NCBI GenBank assembly: GCA_031260095.1
Contig: JAIRKN010000277.1
Coordinates: 1 to 20,488, forward strand
DNA length: 20,488 nucleotides
Origin: Tannerella sp.
GTDB lineage: Bacteria; Bacteroidota; Bacteroidia; Bacteroidales; Tannerellaceae
Direction of reading: 5' to 3'
Part shown: piece by piece, positions 7,057 to 15,712 of the stretch
How positions within the stretch are numbered: the first letter of the stretch is position 1
Layout: each line of letters begins with the position of its first letter
Notes under the pieces: generated by a model
Databases searched by the model: none
What the model was told of the DNA's origin: nothing
What the model saw: the letters and a program-made list of their open reading frames with translations, nothing else
Program-made: the position numbers and the translations under genes

Positions 7057-7077
7057 CTTACGGAAATTTTCAGTAAG
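7057..7077. promoter_or_regulatory. 21-base palindrome upstream of the amidase promoter
   Basis: CTTAC-g-GAAA-t-TTTC-a-GTAAG is symmetrical at 9 of 10 base pairs around a central T. It ends 23 bases before the -33 element of the amidase promoter and 158 bases after the KaiC-like stop. It has no T-run on the plus side. An operator for a dimeric regulator is possible; this is inference from symmetry and position only. Confidence 0.35.
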
Positions 7078-7100
7078 TTCAATAAAATCTTGCTTTAGTT

Positions 7101-7130
7101 TTGTATTTCGCTCACATTGTACTACCTTTG
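7101..7130 (+). promoter_or_regulatory. Promoter of the amidase-MCE operon
   Basis: TTG (7101-7103), 19 bases, then TACCTTTG (7123-7130): a full match to the Bacteroidota consensus and the same spacing and -7 box as the rplM promoter. The transcript start would fall near 7134, giving a leader of roughly 14 bases to ATG 7148. This rules out the in-frame ATG at 7043 as the start. Confidence 0.85.
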
Positions 7131-7147
7131 CCGAAGTATATTGTGAA

Positions 7148-8260
7148 ATGAAAAAATATACGTACATAGCAATTATTCTCATTTTGAGCCTATTGGAAAT
7201 ACAGGCGCAAAAGAGTTTTACGGTTGTAATTGATCCCGGACACGGGGGTAAAGATCCCGGATGTGTAGGCTCCATATCGAAAGAAAAAGCGATAAACCTT
7301 TCTGTTGCCCTGAAACTTGGCTCTTTAATTGAGCAAAACCATCCGGATGTTCAGGTCATTTATACCCGCCGGACCGACGTTTTTATCCCGTTGGATGAAC
7401 GGGCTAATATTGCAAACAAATATAAAGCCGACTTATTTATCTCTATACATACTAACTCCGTGAGAAGAGGAAGCGCTTCAGGAACCGAAACTTATACGCT
7501 GGGGTTGTCAAATTCGGACGAGAACCTGGATGTAGCAATGCGTGAAAACTCCGTCATATTAATGGAAGATGACTACGTTCAGAAATATGAAGGATTTGAT
7601 CCCCAATCGACGGAATCGTATATCATCTTTGAGTTTATTCAAAGCAAATACATGGAACAAAGCGTATCATTAGCGGCCGAAATACAAAAATCATTCGTAA
7701 AATCGAAACGTGGTAACCGTGGAGTCCGTCAGGGCAGATTACTTGTACTGCGGAAAACCAGTATGCCAAGCGTACTTGTCGAATTAGGTTTTATATCAAA
7801 TCGTACCGAAGAACGTTATCTGGCTTCCAATGAAGGACAAAAAACATTGGCTCAATCTATATACAGGGCTTTTGATAGTTATAAGAAAGACTATGTCCGT
7901 AAATCGGGAAATATGGCAGGTAAGCCGGTTGTCACCTCCCCCCGGACAATAACCGCAGAAAATATCCCACCCCATAAAGAAGAGATAACGGACACATCAT
8001 CTCCCGCAACAACAAGGAACACAAATGACATCATTTATAAGGTACAAATCCTGACGTCCGATAAAAAGTTATCGGTGAAAGACAAACGTTTCAAAGGATA
8101 TAACGACATTTCTTTTTATATAAATCAAGGTGTTTATAAATACACATACGGCTCCACATCCGATTACAAGAAAATTGTCAGTATGCAGAAAAAGGCTGCG
8201 AAAGATTTTAAAGGAGCTTTCATTATAAAAATGAAAGACGGAAATAGAATTTACAACTAA
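7148..8260 (+). CDS. N-acetylmuramoyl-L-alanine amidase (Amidase_3) with SPOR-like tail
   Basis: This is a zinc amidase that cuts the bond between N-acetylmuramic acid and L-alanine in peptidoglycan, acting in the periplasm. From ATG 7148 the 370-residue product starts with a signal peptide (MKKYTYIAIILILSLLEIQA). The Amidase_3 domain spans about 24-245: VVIDPGHGG (H32), E46 in SKEKAIN, ISIHTNS (H101), and the catalytic glutamate in VLVELGF (E212). A longer insertion (about 117-180) precedes the last motif, as in division amidases where such a segment is autoinhibitory. After a Pro/Thr linker (250-292), residues 296-368 (YKVQILTS ... FKGAFIIK) look like a SPOR-type septal peptidoglycan-binding domain. 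It is followed after 12 bases by the MCE gene. An AmiC-like division or turnover role is likely; the exact gene name is not certain. Confidence 0.93.
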   Translation: MKKYTYIAIILILSLLEIQAQKSFTVVIDPGHGGKDPGCVGSISKEKAINLSVALKLGSLIEQNHPDVQVIYTRRTDVFIPLDERANIANKYKADLFISIHTNSVRRGSASGTETYTLGLSNSDENLDVAMRENSVILMEDDYVQKYEGFDPQSTESYIIFEFIQSKYMEQSVSLAAEIQKSFVKSKRGNRGVRQGRLLVLRKTSMPSVLVELGFISNRTEERYLASNEGQKTLAQSIYRAFDSYKKDYVRKSGNMAGKPVVTSPRTITAENIPPHKEEITDTSSPATTRNTNDIIYKVQILTSDKKLSVKDKRFKGYNDISFYINQGVYKYTYGSTSDYKKIVSMQKKAAKDFKGAFIIKMKDGNRIYN

Positions 8261-8272
8261 AACAAGTTCACA

Positions 8273-9154
8273 ATGAAAAAGTTTTCAAAAGAGATTAGAA
8301 TAGGTATCGTAACTATCTTGAGTTTAGTATTACTATATATAGGCGTTAACTATCTGAAAGGGATCAACCTGTTCAAGCCGGCGAATTATTATTATGTATC
8401 ATGTACCAATGTAAAAGATATCACCATATCAAGCCCTGTATTTGTAGAAGGATTTAGAATAGGGCTGGTACGAGATATTGAATATGATTACTCTTCCATT
8501 GGTAAGATTACACTGGAAATAAGCCTTGACAAAGGTATGAAAATAAATAAGGGCAGTTATGTATCCATAGAATCAACTTTGTTGAGTGGAGCTGAACTTC
8601 ATTTAAAACTCAACAAGTATGTTAGTGAGTATTACAAACCGGGCGATGTACTGGAAGGACGTATAAAAGGCGGTATGCTGACTTCCGTAGAAGATCAATT
8701 ATTGCCTCAGGTTGTGGATATCATGCCTAAAATCGACTCGATCCTCACCGGTCTACAAACCCTCATTAATCATCCTGCACTAACCCAATCACTAAACAAT
8801 CTGGAAAGTACGACAAAACAATTAAAAATATCGTCCGACCATTTAAATCTATTGTTGAGTAAGGAGGTGCCTGATATTGCATCCAACCTGAAGACAACTT
8901 CATCGAATTTGTCAGGATTCAGTGAAAACCTTAACAAACTGGATTTACAGCAAAGCATTAATAGCCTGAACGCAACATTGGATCATATAAACGCAATGTC
9001 AATGAAATTAAATTCCAGAAACAATTCTCTGGGATTATTGCTTAATGATACATTATTATATAGAAATCTTAATCTTACACTGGACAATGCTTCGGGATTA
9101 CTGTTGGATTTAAAGCAGAACCCCAAACGATACGTCAGACTTTCACTATTTTAG
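8273..9154 (+). CDS. MCE/MlaD-family lipid-transport protein
   Basis: The 293-residue product has one N-terminal membrane segment (about residues 10-28, IGIVTILSLVLLYIGVNYL), then an MCE domain (about 38-115) with the characteristic SSPVFVEGFRIGLVRDIEYD stretch. The remaining ~170 residues are mostly helical, with Leu/Asn/Ser-rich repeats typical of the coiled tail of these proteins, ending in LDLKQNPKRYVRLSLF. MCE proteins form inner-membrane-anchored rings that move phospholipid across the periplasm with an MlaE permease and MlaF ATPase; neither partner is in this window. It lies 12 bases behind the amidase and shares its promoter; co-location of amidase and MCE genes is something I recall as common in Bacteroidales, not verified here. 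Confidence 0.9.
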   Translation: MKKFSKEIRIGIVTILSLVLLYIGVNYLKGINLFKPANYYYVSCTNVKDITISSPVFVEGFRIGLVRDIEYDYSSIGKITLEISLDKGMKINKGSYVSIESTLLSGAELHLKLNKYVSEYYKPGDVLEGRIKGGMLTSVEDQLLPQVVDIMPKIDSILTGLQTLINHPALTQSLNNLESTTKQLKISSDHLNLLLSKEVPDIASNLKTTSSNLSGFSENLNKLDLQQSINSLNATLDHINAMSMKLNSRNNSLGLLLNDTLLYRNLNLTLDNASGLLLDLKQNPKRYVRLSLF

Positions 9155-9490
9155 AATCAAATTGCTACTTCTTATACAAAAAAAAATCTTTCTGGCAATA
9201 GTTCTTTTAAATTTAGACTGCTTCTAAATAATAAAAAAAAATCCGATTTTGAGAAAAACGTAAGCATTTGATTATGATATATTCTATAAGATGATCTACA
9301 TTTATTACCAATTTTAGTGATAAAAAGTAATGTATTCAAACCATTCATTCATAAAAGAATTTACGGAAAACAAATATACATATAAAGATAAACATCAATA
9401 TATTACACATAATTATCTGAAAGAAAAAGGGATATTGAATTCATAAAATTCCCAAACAAAAAAGCAGTTTTTTTTTATAAATAAATTTCT
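9155..9490. other. AT-rich gap upstream of dnaA
   Basis: The 392-base gap before dnaA (9155-9546) is strongly AT-rich with several A and T runs. I looked for DnaA boxes (TTATnCACA and its complement) and found no convincing one; the nearest is a lone TTACACATA near 9400. A 38-codon frame from 9331 is AT-driven and not recognisable. No tRNA or clear terminator hairpin is visible. It may hold regulatory sites for dnaA but does not look like an origin by eye. Confidence 0.4.
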
Positions 9491-9498
9491 AACCTTTG
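9491..9498 (+). promoter_or_regulatory. Possible -7 box of dnaA
   Basis: AACCTTTG (TAACCTTTG with the preceding T) is one base off TAnnTTTG. It lies 48 bases before the dnaA ATG. Upstream is a long T/A tract rather than a clear TTG element. Position and resemblance to the other promoters in this window support it; it is a weaker match. Confidence 0.45.
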
Positions 9499-9546
9499 CA
9501 CTACAAAAAATAAAGTGAAAAGAGTAAACTTGATATTTATACTAAA

Positions 9547-10962
9547 ATGCGTATGCAAAAAGATTCTAAACAATTGTGGGAAGACTGCTTGACAGTCATT
9601 AAGGATATCGTTCCTCAGGCCGCTTTTGAAGCATGGTTTAAACCGATTATTCCTTTATCTTATGAAGAGCATAAGTTCACCATTCAGGTACCCAGTCAGT
9701 TTTTTTACGAGTATCTGGAGGAAAAGTATGTGAATGTACTGAAGATGACATTAAATCGTGTGTTCGGGGAAAGAACAATACTTAAATACCGTGTGATGGT
9801 AAGCGGACAAACAAAAGTACCCAACGGCCACAGCATCATTTATCCCGGCAAAGAATCAAAGATCATGCCTCCGCATACGTCCAATAAAGCCGACGCAACA
9901 AAAGCGCCAGGCCCCTTTAAAGTAGCGTCACAGGATATCGACTCCCAACTAAATCCACACTATAACTTTGAAAACTTTTTCGAAGGTGAAAGCAACAAAC
10001 TGGTACGCACCGTATCCGAGAAAATAGCGTTGGAGCCGGGAAAAACAGCGTTTAATCCATTGTTCATATTTGGTTCATCAGGTGTTGGGAAAACGCATAT
10101 TTGCCATGCCATAGGAGTAAAAATCCGTGAACTGTATCCGGAAAAGCGAATCATCTATGTATCCGCCAATTTATTTCGTCTTCAATATACGGATGCCGTA
10201 CGTAAAAATGTGTCAAATGATTTCATCGGTTATTACCAAAGTATAGACGTACTTATATTAGACGACGTACACGAGTTGATCGGCTTACCCAAAACACAGG
10301 AAATATTTTTCCAGATATTCAACAACCTGCATCAGCTAAGAAAACAGTTGGTTCTTACATGCGACCGTGCGCCTGTCGATCTGCAGGGTATGGAAGAACG
10401 GCTTACCTCCCGTCTGAAATGGGGAATGACAGCCCAGATAAAACGCCCGGATCTTGAATTACGAAAAAGAATCCTCCGTAATAAAATCAATCATGAAGGA
10501 TTGGAAATCCGGGAAGATGTTTTTGAATTTATATCAGAAAACGTGACAGAAAATGTGCGCGACCTCGAAGGGATATTGGTATCCCTGATCGCAAATTCGG
10601 TTATAACAAATAAAGAAATAGATCTTACACTTACCAAACAAGTGATAAGTCAGACTGTCCGTTTGGAAAAAAAACAACTTACTATCAAAAAAATACAGGA
10701 GATCGTCTGCCGTTATTTTAACTTAGACGAAGCACTTATACTAACCAAATCACGAAAACGTGAAATTGTTCAGCCACGTCAGATCACAATGTTCCTGGCA
10801 AAAAAATATACGGAATCATCATTTGCCCATATCGGCAAAGTGGTGGGTGGAAAAGATCATGCAACAGTTCTTCACTCATGTAAGATGGTAAAGGAGCAGA
10901 TTGAAATCAGTAAATCATTCCGATTGACTATGGAAGCCATTGAAAGATGCCTTAAACAATGA
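9547..10962 (+). CDS. dnaA: Chromosomal replication initiator protein DnaA
   Basis: DnaA binds origin DNA boxes and opens the duplex in its ATP form. The 471-residue product has all four domains: N-terminal domain I (about 1-85, LWEDCLTVIKDIVPQAAFEAWF), a variable linker (86-135), the AAA+ core starting LNPHYNFENFFEGESNKL (about 135) with Walker A GSSGVGKT (176-183) and Walker B VLILDD (235-240), and domain IV with the DnaA signature GGKDHATVLHSCKMV (434-448) in the helix-turn-helix. The start could be ATG 9547 or ATG 9553, two codons apart; the latter gives MQKDSKQLW. It converges with mazG, leaving 33 bases between the stops. No dnaN or obvious origin lies beside it. Confidence 0.98.
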   Translation: MRMQKDSKQLWEDCLTVIKDIVPQAAFEAWFKPIIPLSYEEHKFTIQVPSQFFYEYLEEKYVNVLKMTLNRVFGERTILKYRVMVSGQTKVPNGHSIIYPGKESKIMPPHTSNKADATKAPGPFKVASQDIDSQLNPHYNFENFFEGESNKLVRTVSEKIALEPGKTAFNPLFIFGSSGVGKTHICHAIGVKIRELYPEKRIIYVSANLFRLQYTDAVRKNVSNDFIGYYQSIDVLILDDVHELIGLPKTQEIFFQIFNNLHQLRKQLVLTCDRAPVDLQGMEERLTSRLKWGMTAQIKRPDLELRKRILRNKINHEGLEIREDVFEFISENVTENVRDLEGILVSLIANSVITNKEIDLTLTKQVISQTVRLEKKQLTIKKIQEIVCRYFNLDEALILTKSRKREIVQPRQITMFLAKKYTESSFAHIGKVVGGKDHATVLHSCKMVKEQIEISKSFRLTMEAIERCLKQ

Positions 10963-10995
10963 GCAATCCCTTCGGAGATACAAAACTTTTTACCA

Positions 10996-11781
10996 TTATA
11001 GTCCCTTCCGTTTTGCTTCGTCCCAGATGACGTTCATTTCGGCAAGGGACATCTCTTTTAACGAACGCCCTTTTCCCATCGTCTGAGATTCCAGATATCC
11101 AAAACGACGTATAAACTTTTGATTGGCGCGTTCGAGCGCATTGTCCGGGTTAATGCCGTAAAGACGGGCCGCATTGATCATACTGAAAATAAAATCACCA
11201 AACTCCGCCTCTTTTTTATCATCATCCAGATGGTTCACTTCATAACGAAGCTCCGCCAACTCTTCTTCGACTTTATCCCATACCTGCTCACGTTTCTCCC
11301 AGTCAAACCCGACATTACGCGCTTTTTCCTGAATACGTTGCGCTTTCACAATAGACGGAAGCGTAGCCGGCACCCCTTCCAGCACGGTCTTATTCCCACC
11401 TTTCTCCTTTAATTTAAGCTGTTCCCAGTTTTGCTCCACTTTTTTAGACGTATCGGCATTGACATCCCCGAAAACATGCGGATGCCGGAAGATTAATTTC
11501 TCATACAAAGCGTCACATACATCCTTTATATCAAAAGATTTTTTTTCAGAGCCGATCTTTGCATAAAAAATAATATGAAGCAGCAGATCTCCCAGTTCCT
11601 TTTTGATATCCGCCTGATCTTTCCGCATAAGAGCGTCGCTCAATTCATAGGTTTCTTCTATTGTGTTTGTACGAAGGCTCTCATTTGTCTGCTTTCTGTC
11701 CCACGGACATTTCTCACGAAGCTCATCCAAAACATCCAGCAATCGTCCGAAAGCTTCCATCTGTTCGTTCCTTGTATTCAT
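10996..11781 (-). CDS. mazG: Nucleoside triphosphate pyrophosphohydrolase MazG
   Basis: MazG hydrolyses (d)NTPs to NMP and pyrophosphate, cleaning nucleotide pools. The 261-residue protein carries two MazG domains: the first with CPWD (25-28), EETYE (42-46) and the metal-binding KKELGDLLLHI (E62, D65); the second with EEELAEL (172-178) and AEFGDFIFSMINAARL (E193, D196). Length and architecture match the long, two-domain form (E. coli-type). Its ATG overlaps the dsbD stop by four bases (ATGA), which indicates translational coupling and places it last in the TPR-barrel-DsbD-MazG operon. Confidence 0.95.
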   Translation of the reverse strand: MNTRNEQMEAFGRLLDVLDELREKCPWDRKQTNESLRTNTIEETYELSDALMRKDQADIKKELGDLLLHIIFYAKIGSEKKSFDIKDVCDALYEKLIFRHPHVFGDVNADTSKKVEQNWEQLKLKEKGGNKTVLEGVPATLPSIVKAQRIQEKARNVGFDWEKREQVWDKVEEELAELRYEVNHLDDDKKEAEFGDFIFSMINAARLYGINPDNALERANQKFIRRFGYLESQTMGKGRSLKEMSLAEMNVIWDEAKRKGL

Positions 11782-13880
11782 TGCTCTGTTTTTAAGCGAT
11801 ATTGTTTCTTACCATTTTCAAGAAAATCAATGTATTTAGATATATTTTCATCATACGCATAAGAAGGCGATAATGGCAGGCCTTCATTATCAAGAATGAT
11901 ATAATAAGGCTGCGCATTCGCACCGAACTTACTGCGTTGCAGATAACTCCATTTATCACCGATCGTCTTCAAGACACGCTTCTTTTCGTTTTCTTTTATT
12001 TCAACCGAATTAGGAAGCTTCGCCTTATCATCCACCATCAATGTGATCAGTACAAAATCCTTTTCAATAAGTTGTTTCACTCGCGGATCGGTCCATACCG
12101 CCGTTTCCATCTTACGGCAATTTACACAACCGTAACCGGAGAAATCAATTAATACCGGCTTTTGTTTTTTAGCGGCCTCTTCCATTCCTGTTTCATAATC
12201 GTCAAACCGGGCATGTACTTCCTCATCATATAAGTTGAAATCCTGTGTATACAAAGGAGGTGCAAAAGCGCTTATTGCTTTTAACGGCGCTCCCCAGAGA
12301 CCGGGTACCATATAAATCGCGAAAGCAAAAGAGATGATCGACATAAACAAACGGGATACGGAGACATTCTTCCATTCCGAATCATGCTTAAAACGAATTT
12401 TTCCTAACAAATAAAATCCTGACAATGCAAATATAACAATCCAGAGAACGAGAAACACTTCCCTGTCCAGAATACCCCATCCATAAGCCAAATCTGCCAC
12501 AGATAAAAATTTAAGAGCCAGAGCCAGCTCCAGAAAACCAAGCACGACTTTTACGGAGTTCAGCCACCCGCCCGACTTCGGCATATTTTGAAGCATATTC
12601 GGAAAAACGGCAAACAAGGCAAAAGGTATAGCAAGCGCCAAGGCAAACCCAAACATTCCGATAGCCGGCCCGATTGCGTTCCCCTGCGAAGCCGCCTCGA
12701 CAAGTAAAGTCCCGATAATCGGCCCCGTGCATGAAAAAGAAACAAGCACGAGTGTAAATGCCATAAAGAAAATACTCAATAATCCGGTAGTCGAATCGGC
12801 CTTACGATCTATTTTAGTGGTCCATGATGACGGCAGAACAAGTTCAAAGGCTCCGAAAAACGATATGGCAAAAATAACTAATAAGAGGAAAAACAGAATA
12901 TTGAAAATAGCATTAGTTGATAAACTATTGAGTGCGCTCGCGCCGAAAATACCCGTAATAAGCAGCCCCATAGCCAGATAAATGACGATAATCGAAAAGC
13001 CGTAAAGCACGGCCTCACGGATCGCTTTTCTCCGGCTTTTAGAGCGTTTCAGGAAGAAACTGACCGTCATCGGTATTACCGGCCATACACAAGGGGTCAG
13101 CAATGCCAGCAAACCACCTAAAAAACCGGCTATAAAGATATAAATAAAAGTATTATCCGTAGCCGAAGAGCTTTCATCCCCCAATGCCTTTAGTTCTTCT
13201 ATTACAGGGGCCCACCATGAAGCCTCTTTATCCTCATTCACACGATCCGGTTTTTGAGCGGTTTTCTTTCCCGTCCCTTCGGAAAGCAACTCCGAAAGAA
13301 CATTGGCCGTCCTTCTTTCAGCAGACCCCGTTGATCCCGGAACATTCTCCGTGATAAGCTCCTGCTCTTCGGATAAAGAATCCACTTCTTCCGCAACCAA
13401 AGCATCCGCCTCAGGAATCTGCTTTATATGTTTCTTATCAAACGAAAAAGGCACACGCTCCGGGGGAAGGCATTTTTCATCATTACACACCATGTATTCG
13501 ACTTCGCCTGACAGTCTGAATTTTTTAAAATCAGTTATTTTGATTTTCCGGGTGAAAGATACGGTATGCTCAAACCAACGAATATTCATGTCAAATTGAT
13601 TGTCAAAAACTTCTGTTGGCGAAACAGATGCAACAACCTTACCGATGAGTTCCGCACCCTGCAAAATCTCAAAAGAGATGGATGTTGACACAGGGCCGCC
13701 TTCCGGCAGATTCATATCGTACATGTGCCATCCGTCCTCAATATTCGCTTTAAAAACAATTTCTTTTTCTGCCGAAGGAAGATCTTTCAATTCAAAAGAC
13801 CATTTAACGGGATCATAGATTTGAGCATGTCCGTTTAAAAATAAAAAGGACATGCACAACGAAAAAAATATTTTCTTCAT
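11778..13880 (-). CDS. dsbD: DsbD-type thiol:disulfide interchange protein
   Basis: DsbD passes electrons from cytoplasmic thioredoxin across the inner membrane to keep periplasmic thiols reduced. The 700-residue product has a signal peptide (MKKIFFSLCMSFLFLNGHAQ), an N-terminal periplasmic domain with the cysteine pair C132 and C137 (VCNDEKCLPP), a variable linker (about 150-240), a membrane domain of about eight helices (245-540) with the redox cysteines C264 (LTPCVWPVIP) and C384 (SFSCTGPIIG), and a C-terminal thioredoxin-like domain with CVNC (C585, C588). All six expected cysteines are present, so it should be active. It lies one base downstream of the barrel gene and overlaps mazG by four. 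A gene symbol of dsbD is by family architecture. Confidence 0.95.
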   Translation of the reverse strand: MKKIFFSLCMSFLFLNGHAQIYDPVKWSFELKDLPSAEKEIVFKANIEDGWHMYDMNLPEGGPVSTSISFEILQGAELIGKVVASVSPTEVFDNQFDMNIRWFEHTVSFTRKIKITDFKKFRLSGEVEYMVCNDEKCLPPERVPFSFDKKHIKQIPEADALVAEEVDSLSEEQELITENVPGSTGSAERRTANVLSELLSEGTGKKTAQKPDRVNEDKEASWWAPVIEELKALGDESSSATDNTFIYIFIAGFLGGLLALLTPCVWPVIPMTVSFFLKRSKSRRKAIREAVLYGFSIIVIYLAMGLLITGIFGASALNSLSTNAIFNILFFLLLVIFAISFFGAFELVLPSSWTTKIDRKADSTTGLLSIFFMAFTLVLVSFSCTGPIIGTLLVEAASQGNAIGPAIGMFGFALALAIPFALFAVFPNMLQNMPKSGGWLNSVKVVLGFLELALALKFLSVADLAYGWGILDREVFLVLWIVIFALSGFYLLGKIRFKHDSEWKNVSVSRLFMSIISFAFAIYMVPGLWGAPLKAISAFAPPLYTQDFNLYDEEVHARFDDYETGMEEAAKKQKPVLIDFSGYGCVNCRKMETAVWTDPRVKQLIEKDFVLITLMVDDKAKLPNSVEIKENEKKRVLKTIGDKWSYLQRSKFGANAQPYYIILDNEGLPLSPSYAYDENISKYIDFLENGKKQYRLKTEQ

Positions 13881-13881
13881 A

Positions 13882-15705
13882 TTAAAACGTCACACTAAAA
13901 CCTGCCATCGCATTAAACGGTTGCAACGGATAACCATAATACAGTTCATGCTTCTGAAACAATAAATTATTAAGTTGTGCATACACGCCAAACAGATCAT
14001 TAAACTTCCAGGATGCCCGGAGGCGTAAATCATTTATCATATTCATCTTCACATTTTCCTTATTCAGATAAGCATATATACCTGACGCCATACTATAATC
14101 AATGCTGAGAGTTAGCGGTTTGACCGGACGAACATTTAAGCCCGCATCAAGAGTGAATGCCGGCCTGCCGTACGCTTCCATATCACCCTCTTTATCTAAT
14201 CCAGCAGCGCCATAAACATTTTTCCAGGTATCCAGATATTTCAGGTTATAATGATTATACACTCCTTTCAGGTAAAAATCAACAATATGCTGATGATCAT
14301 ATTTCAAAGTAGCGCCTATCTGCAAACGTTGCGAGGTTGGTTGAAAGGCCATGCTCACATTATTAAAACCTTTATCTATCCAACCATAAGACGAAGGATT
14401 GTAAAAAATATCCGATTCAGTATATTTATATCCTGCAAATAGATCAAACCACAGGCTTGCAGCAGCGCTACTGCGTACTCCAAGTTTCAGATCCGCCCAC
14501 GTCCTTGATACATCCGGTGTAAATACCGGATTGATATAACGGTTAAAACGTGACAATTCATACATCGTATTCGACTCTATCCCGCCGCCAAGATTTACGT
14601 AAAACAAACTCCAGTTTGCGATCGGGACGTCCAGTTTTACATTAGGAGATACAAACACATCCGTTTTATCCTGAGAAACGATCATCAGATTCAGTCCGAG
14701 TAATAATCTCAGTTTTTCATTTTCCTGACGATAATAAGGACTAAGCGTAACCTCATAACGATTATTAAAAGCCGTACTGTCGATTTTCACCTCATTGTTT
14801 TCCGGCTCTGTATAAGTCAGCATATTCATTTTAAGGTCAATTCCAAAAGACCGGCCATTATTAACCGGAGAACTCAGTCCCAGATCCAAGCCGATATTAT
14901 TTTCCGTCATACCGTCATAGAGTTCACTCAATGAATATTTCTGATTAAAATTTTTATAATTAACGCCGACATGATATCCCAGGGAAGATTCCCTGTTGGA
15001 CGCGACGCCTGCATATACATTGATATACCGGTCTCCCTGATTGGTTGTGGAATCATTCTCTGCGACAGTCGCACCGGTATACGCATTAGTCGGCATACCA
15101 TAATAGTTAAACGCCGAATAACCAAAACTTCCTCCTAAAGACAGGGTGGCCGCATCAAAACGATGTTTAAAATCAAGCCCGCCCAAATTATCATTCAGCT
15201 TCGCCTTACGTTTCCCGATGCTATCCACCGAAAATTTAACATTCCCGTTTGTGGAACGATGTGAAAAATACACTCCCAGCTTATCACGATCGGTATTCAG
15301 TAGATGATAACCGAAGTCGCCATTAAAATTCATCCCCATTCCTCCGGCAAAATGCAGATAACCATTCCGGTTACTATGCGCCACATCTGTCATTAGCGTA
15401 CCGGCGGGTAATGTATTTATTTCCTTATCGGGCAATGTCGGCGCCGCATAATCCGAATATACAATAGGACGTTTTAATATGTTTATCTCGCGGACGACAG
15501 GAAGTGTATTTACCTTTGCCGCATCCTGTATGATCGGATCATACTCACGTTCCAAAGTCATCTCACGATTGAGGTTTTGTTGCCTGTCCACTCTTTCCTT
15601 ATCCGCTTCTTCTTTCTCTTTCTCCGGCTCCTGCGCCAAACCTGACAGGCTTGCGCCCGACAAAAGAACCGTAATCATCAACACTTGTATCTTACGCATT
15701 GCCAT
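13882..15705 (-). CDS. Outer-membrane beta-barrel protein (TonB-receptor-like, no plug)
   Basis: The 607-residue product starts with a signal peptide (MAMRKIQVLMITVLLSGASL then SGLAQ; an ATG six bases later is an alternative start). A charged segment (EPEKEKEEADKERVDRQQ, about 26-43) and a conserved-looking LEREYDPIIQDAAKVNTLPV (about 51-70) follow, then from about residue 115 alternating polar/aromatic strands typical of an outer-membrane barrel, ending in GFSVTF with the terminal aromatic used by the Bam machinery. It resembles the barrel of TonB-dependent receptors, but I see no plug domain or carboxypeptidase-like extension. It sits 7 bases behind the TPR gene and 1 base before dsbD. The substrate is unknown; a role as an outer-membrane scaffold or transporter paired with the TPR protein is inference. 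Confidence 0.8.
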   Translation of the reverse strand: MAMRKIQVLMITVLLSGASLSGLAQEPEKEKEEADKERVDRQQNLNREMTLEREYDPIIQDAAKVNTLPVVREINILKRPIVYSDYAAPTLPDKEINTLPAGTLMTDVAHSNRNGYLHFAGGMGMNFNGDFGYHLLNTDRDKLGVYFSHRSTNGNVKFSVDSIGKRKAKLNDNLGGLDFKHRFDAATLSLGGSFGYSAFNYYGMPTNAYTGATVAENDSTTNQGDRYINVYAGVASNRESSLGYHVGVNYKNFNQKYSLSELYDGMTENNIGLDLGLSSPVNNGRSFGIDLKMNMLTYTEPENNEVKIDSTAFNNRYEVTLSPYYRQENEKLRLLLGLNLMIVSQDKTDVFVSPNVKLDVPIANWSLFYVNLGGGIESNTMYELSRFNRYINPVFTPDVSRTWADLKLGVRSSAAASLWFDLFAGYKYTESDIFYNPSSYGWIDKGFNNVSMAFQPTSQRLQIGATLKYDHQHIVDFYLKGVYNHYNLKYLDTWKNVYGAAGLDKEGDMEAYGRPAFTLDAGLNVRPVKPLTLSIDYSMASGIYAYLNKENVKMNMINDLRLRASWKFNDLFGVYAQLNNLLFQKHELYYGYPLQPFNAMAGFSVTF

Positions 15706-15712
15706 GACTTAT

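Noticed and set aside
7043..7147. Upstream start of the amidase frame
   Set aside because: The consensus promoter at 7101-7130 lies inside it, and ATG 7148 begins directly with a signal peptide.
9331..9447. 38-codon plus-strand frame upstream of dnaA
   Set aside because: Composition (Lys, Asn, Tyr, His) is what AT-rich noise gives; no leader, no promoter, no recognisable sequence.
10962..10996. Terminator between convergent dnaA and mazG
   Set aside because: Only a 5-base stem with one mismatch around a TTCG loop is visible (near 10965-10978); too weak to call.
12511..12745. Alternative-frame minus-strand frames inside dsbD
   Set aside because: They overlap the membrane domain of a well-supported dsbD frame and show no recognisable protein.
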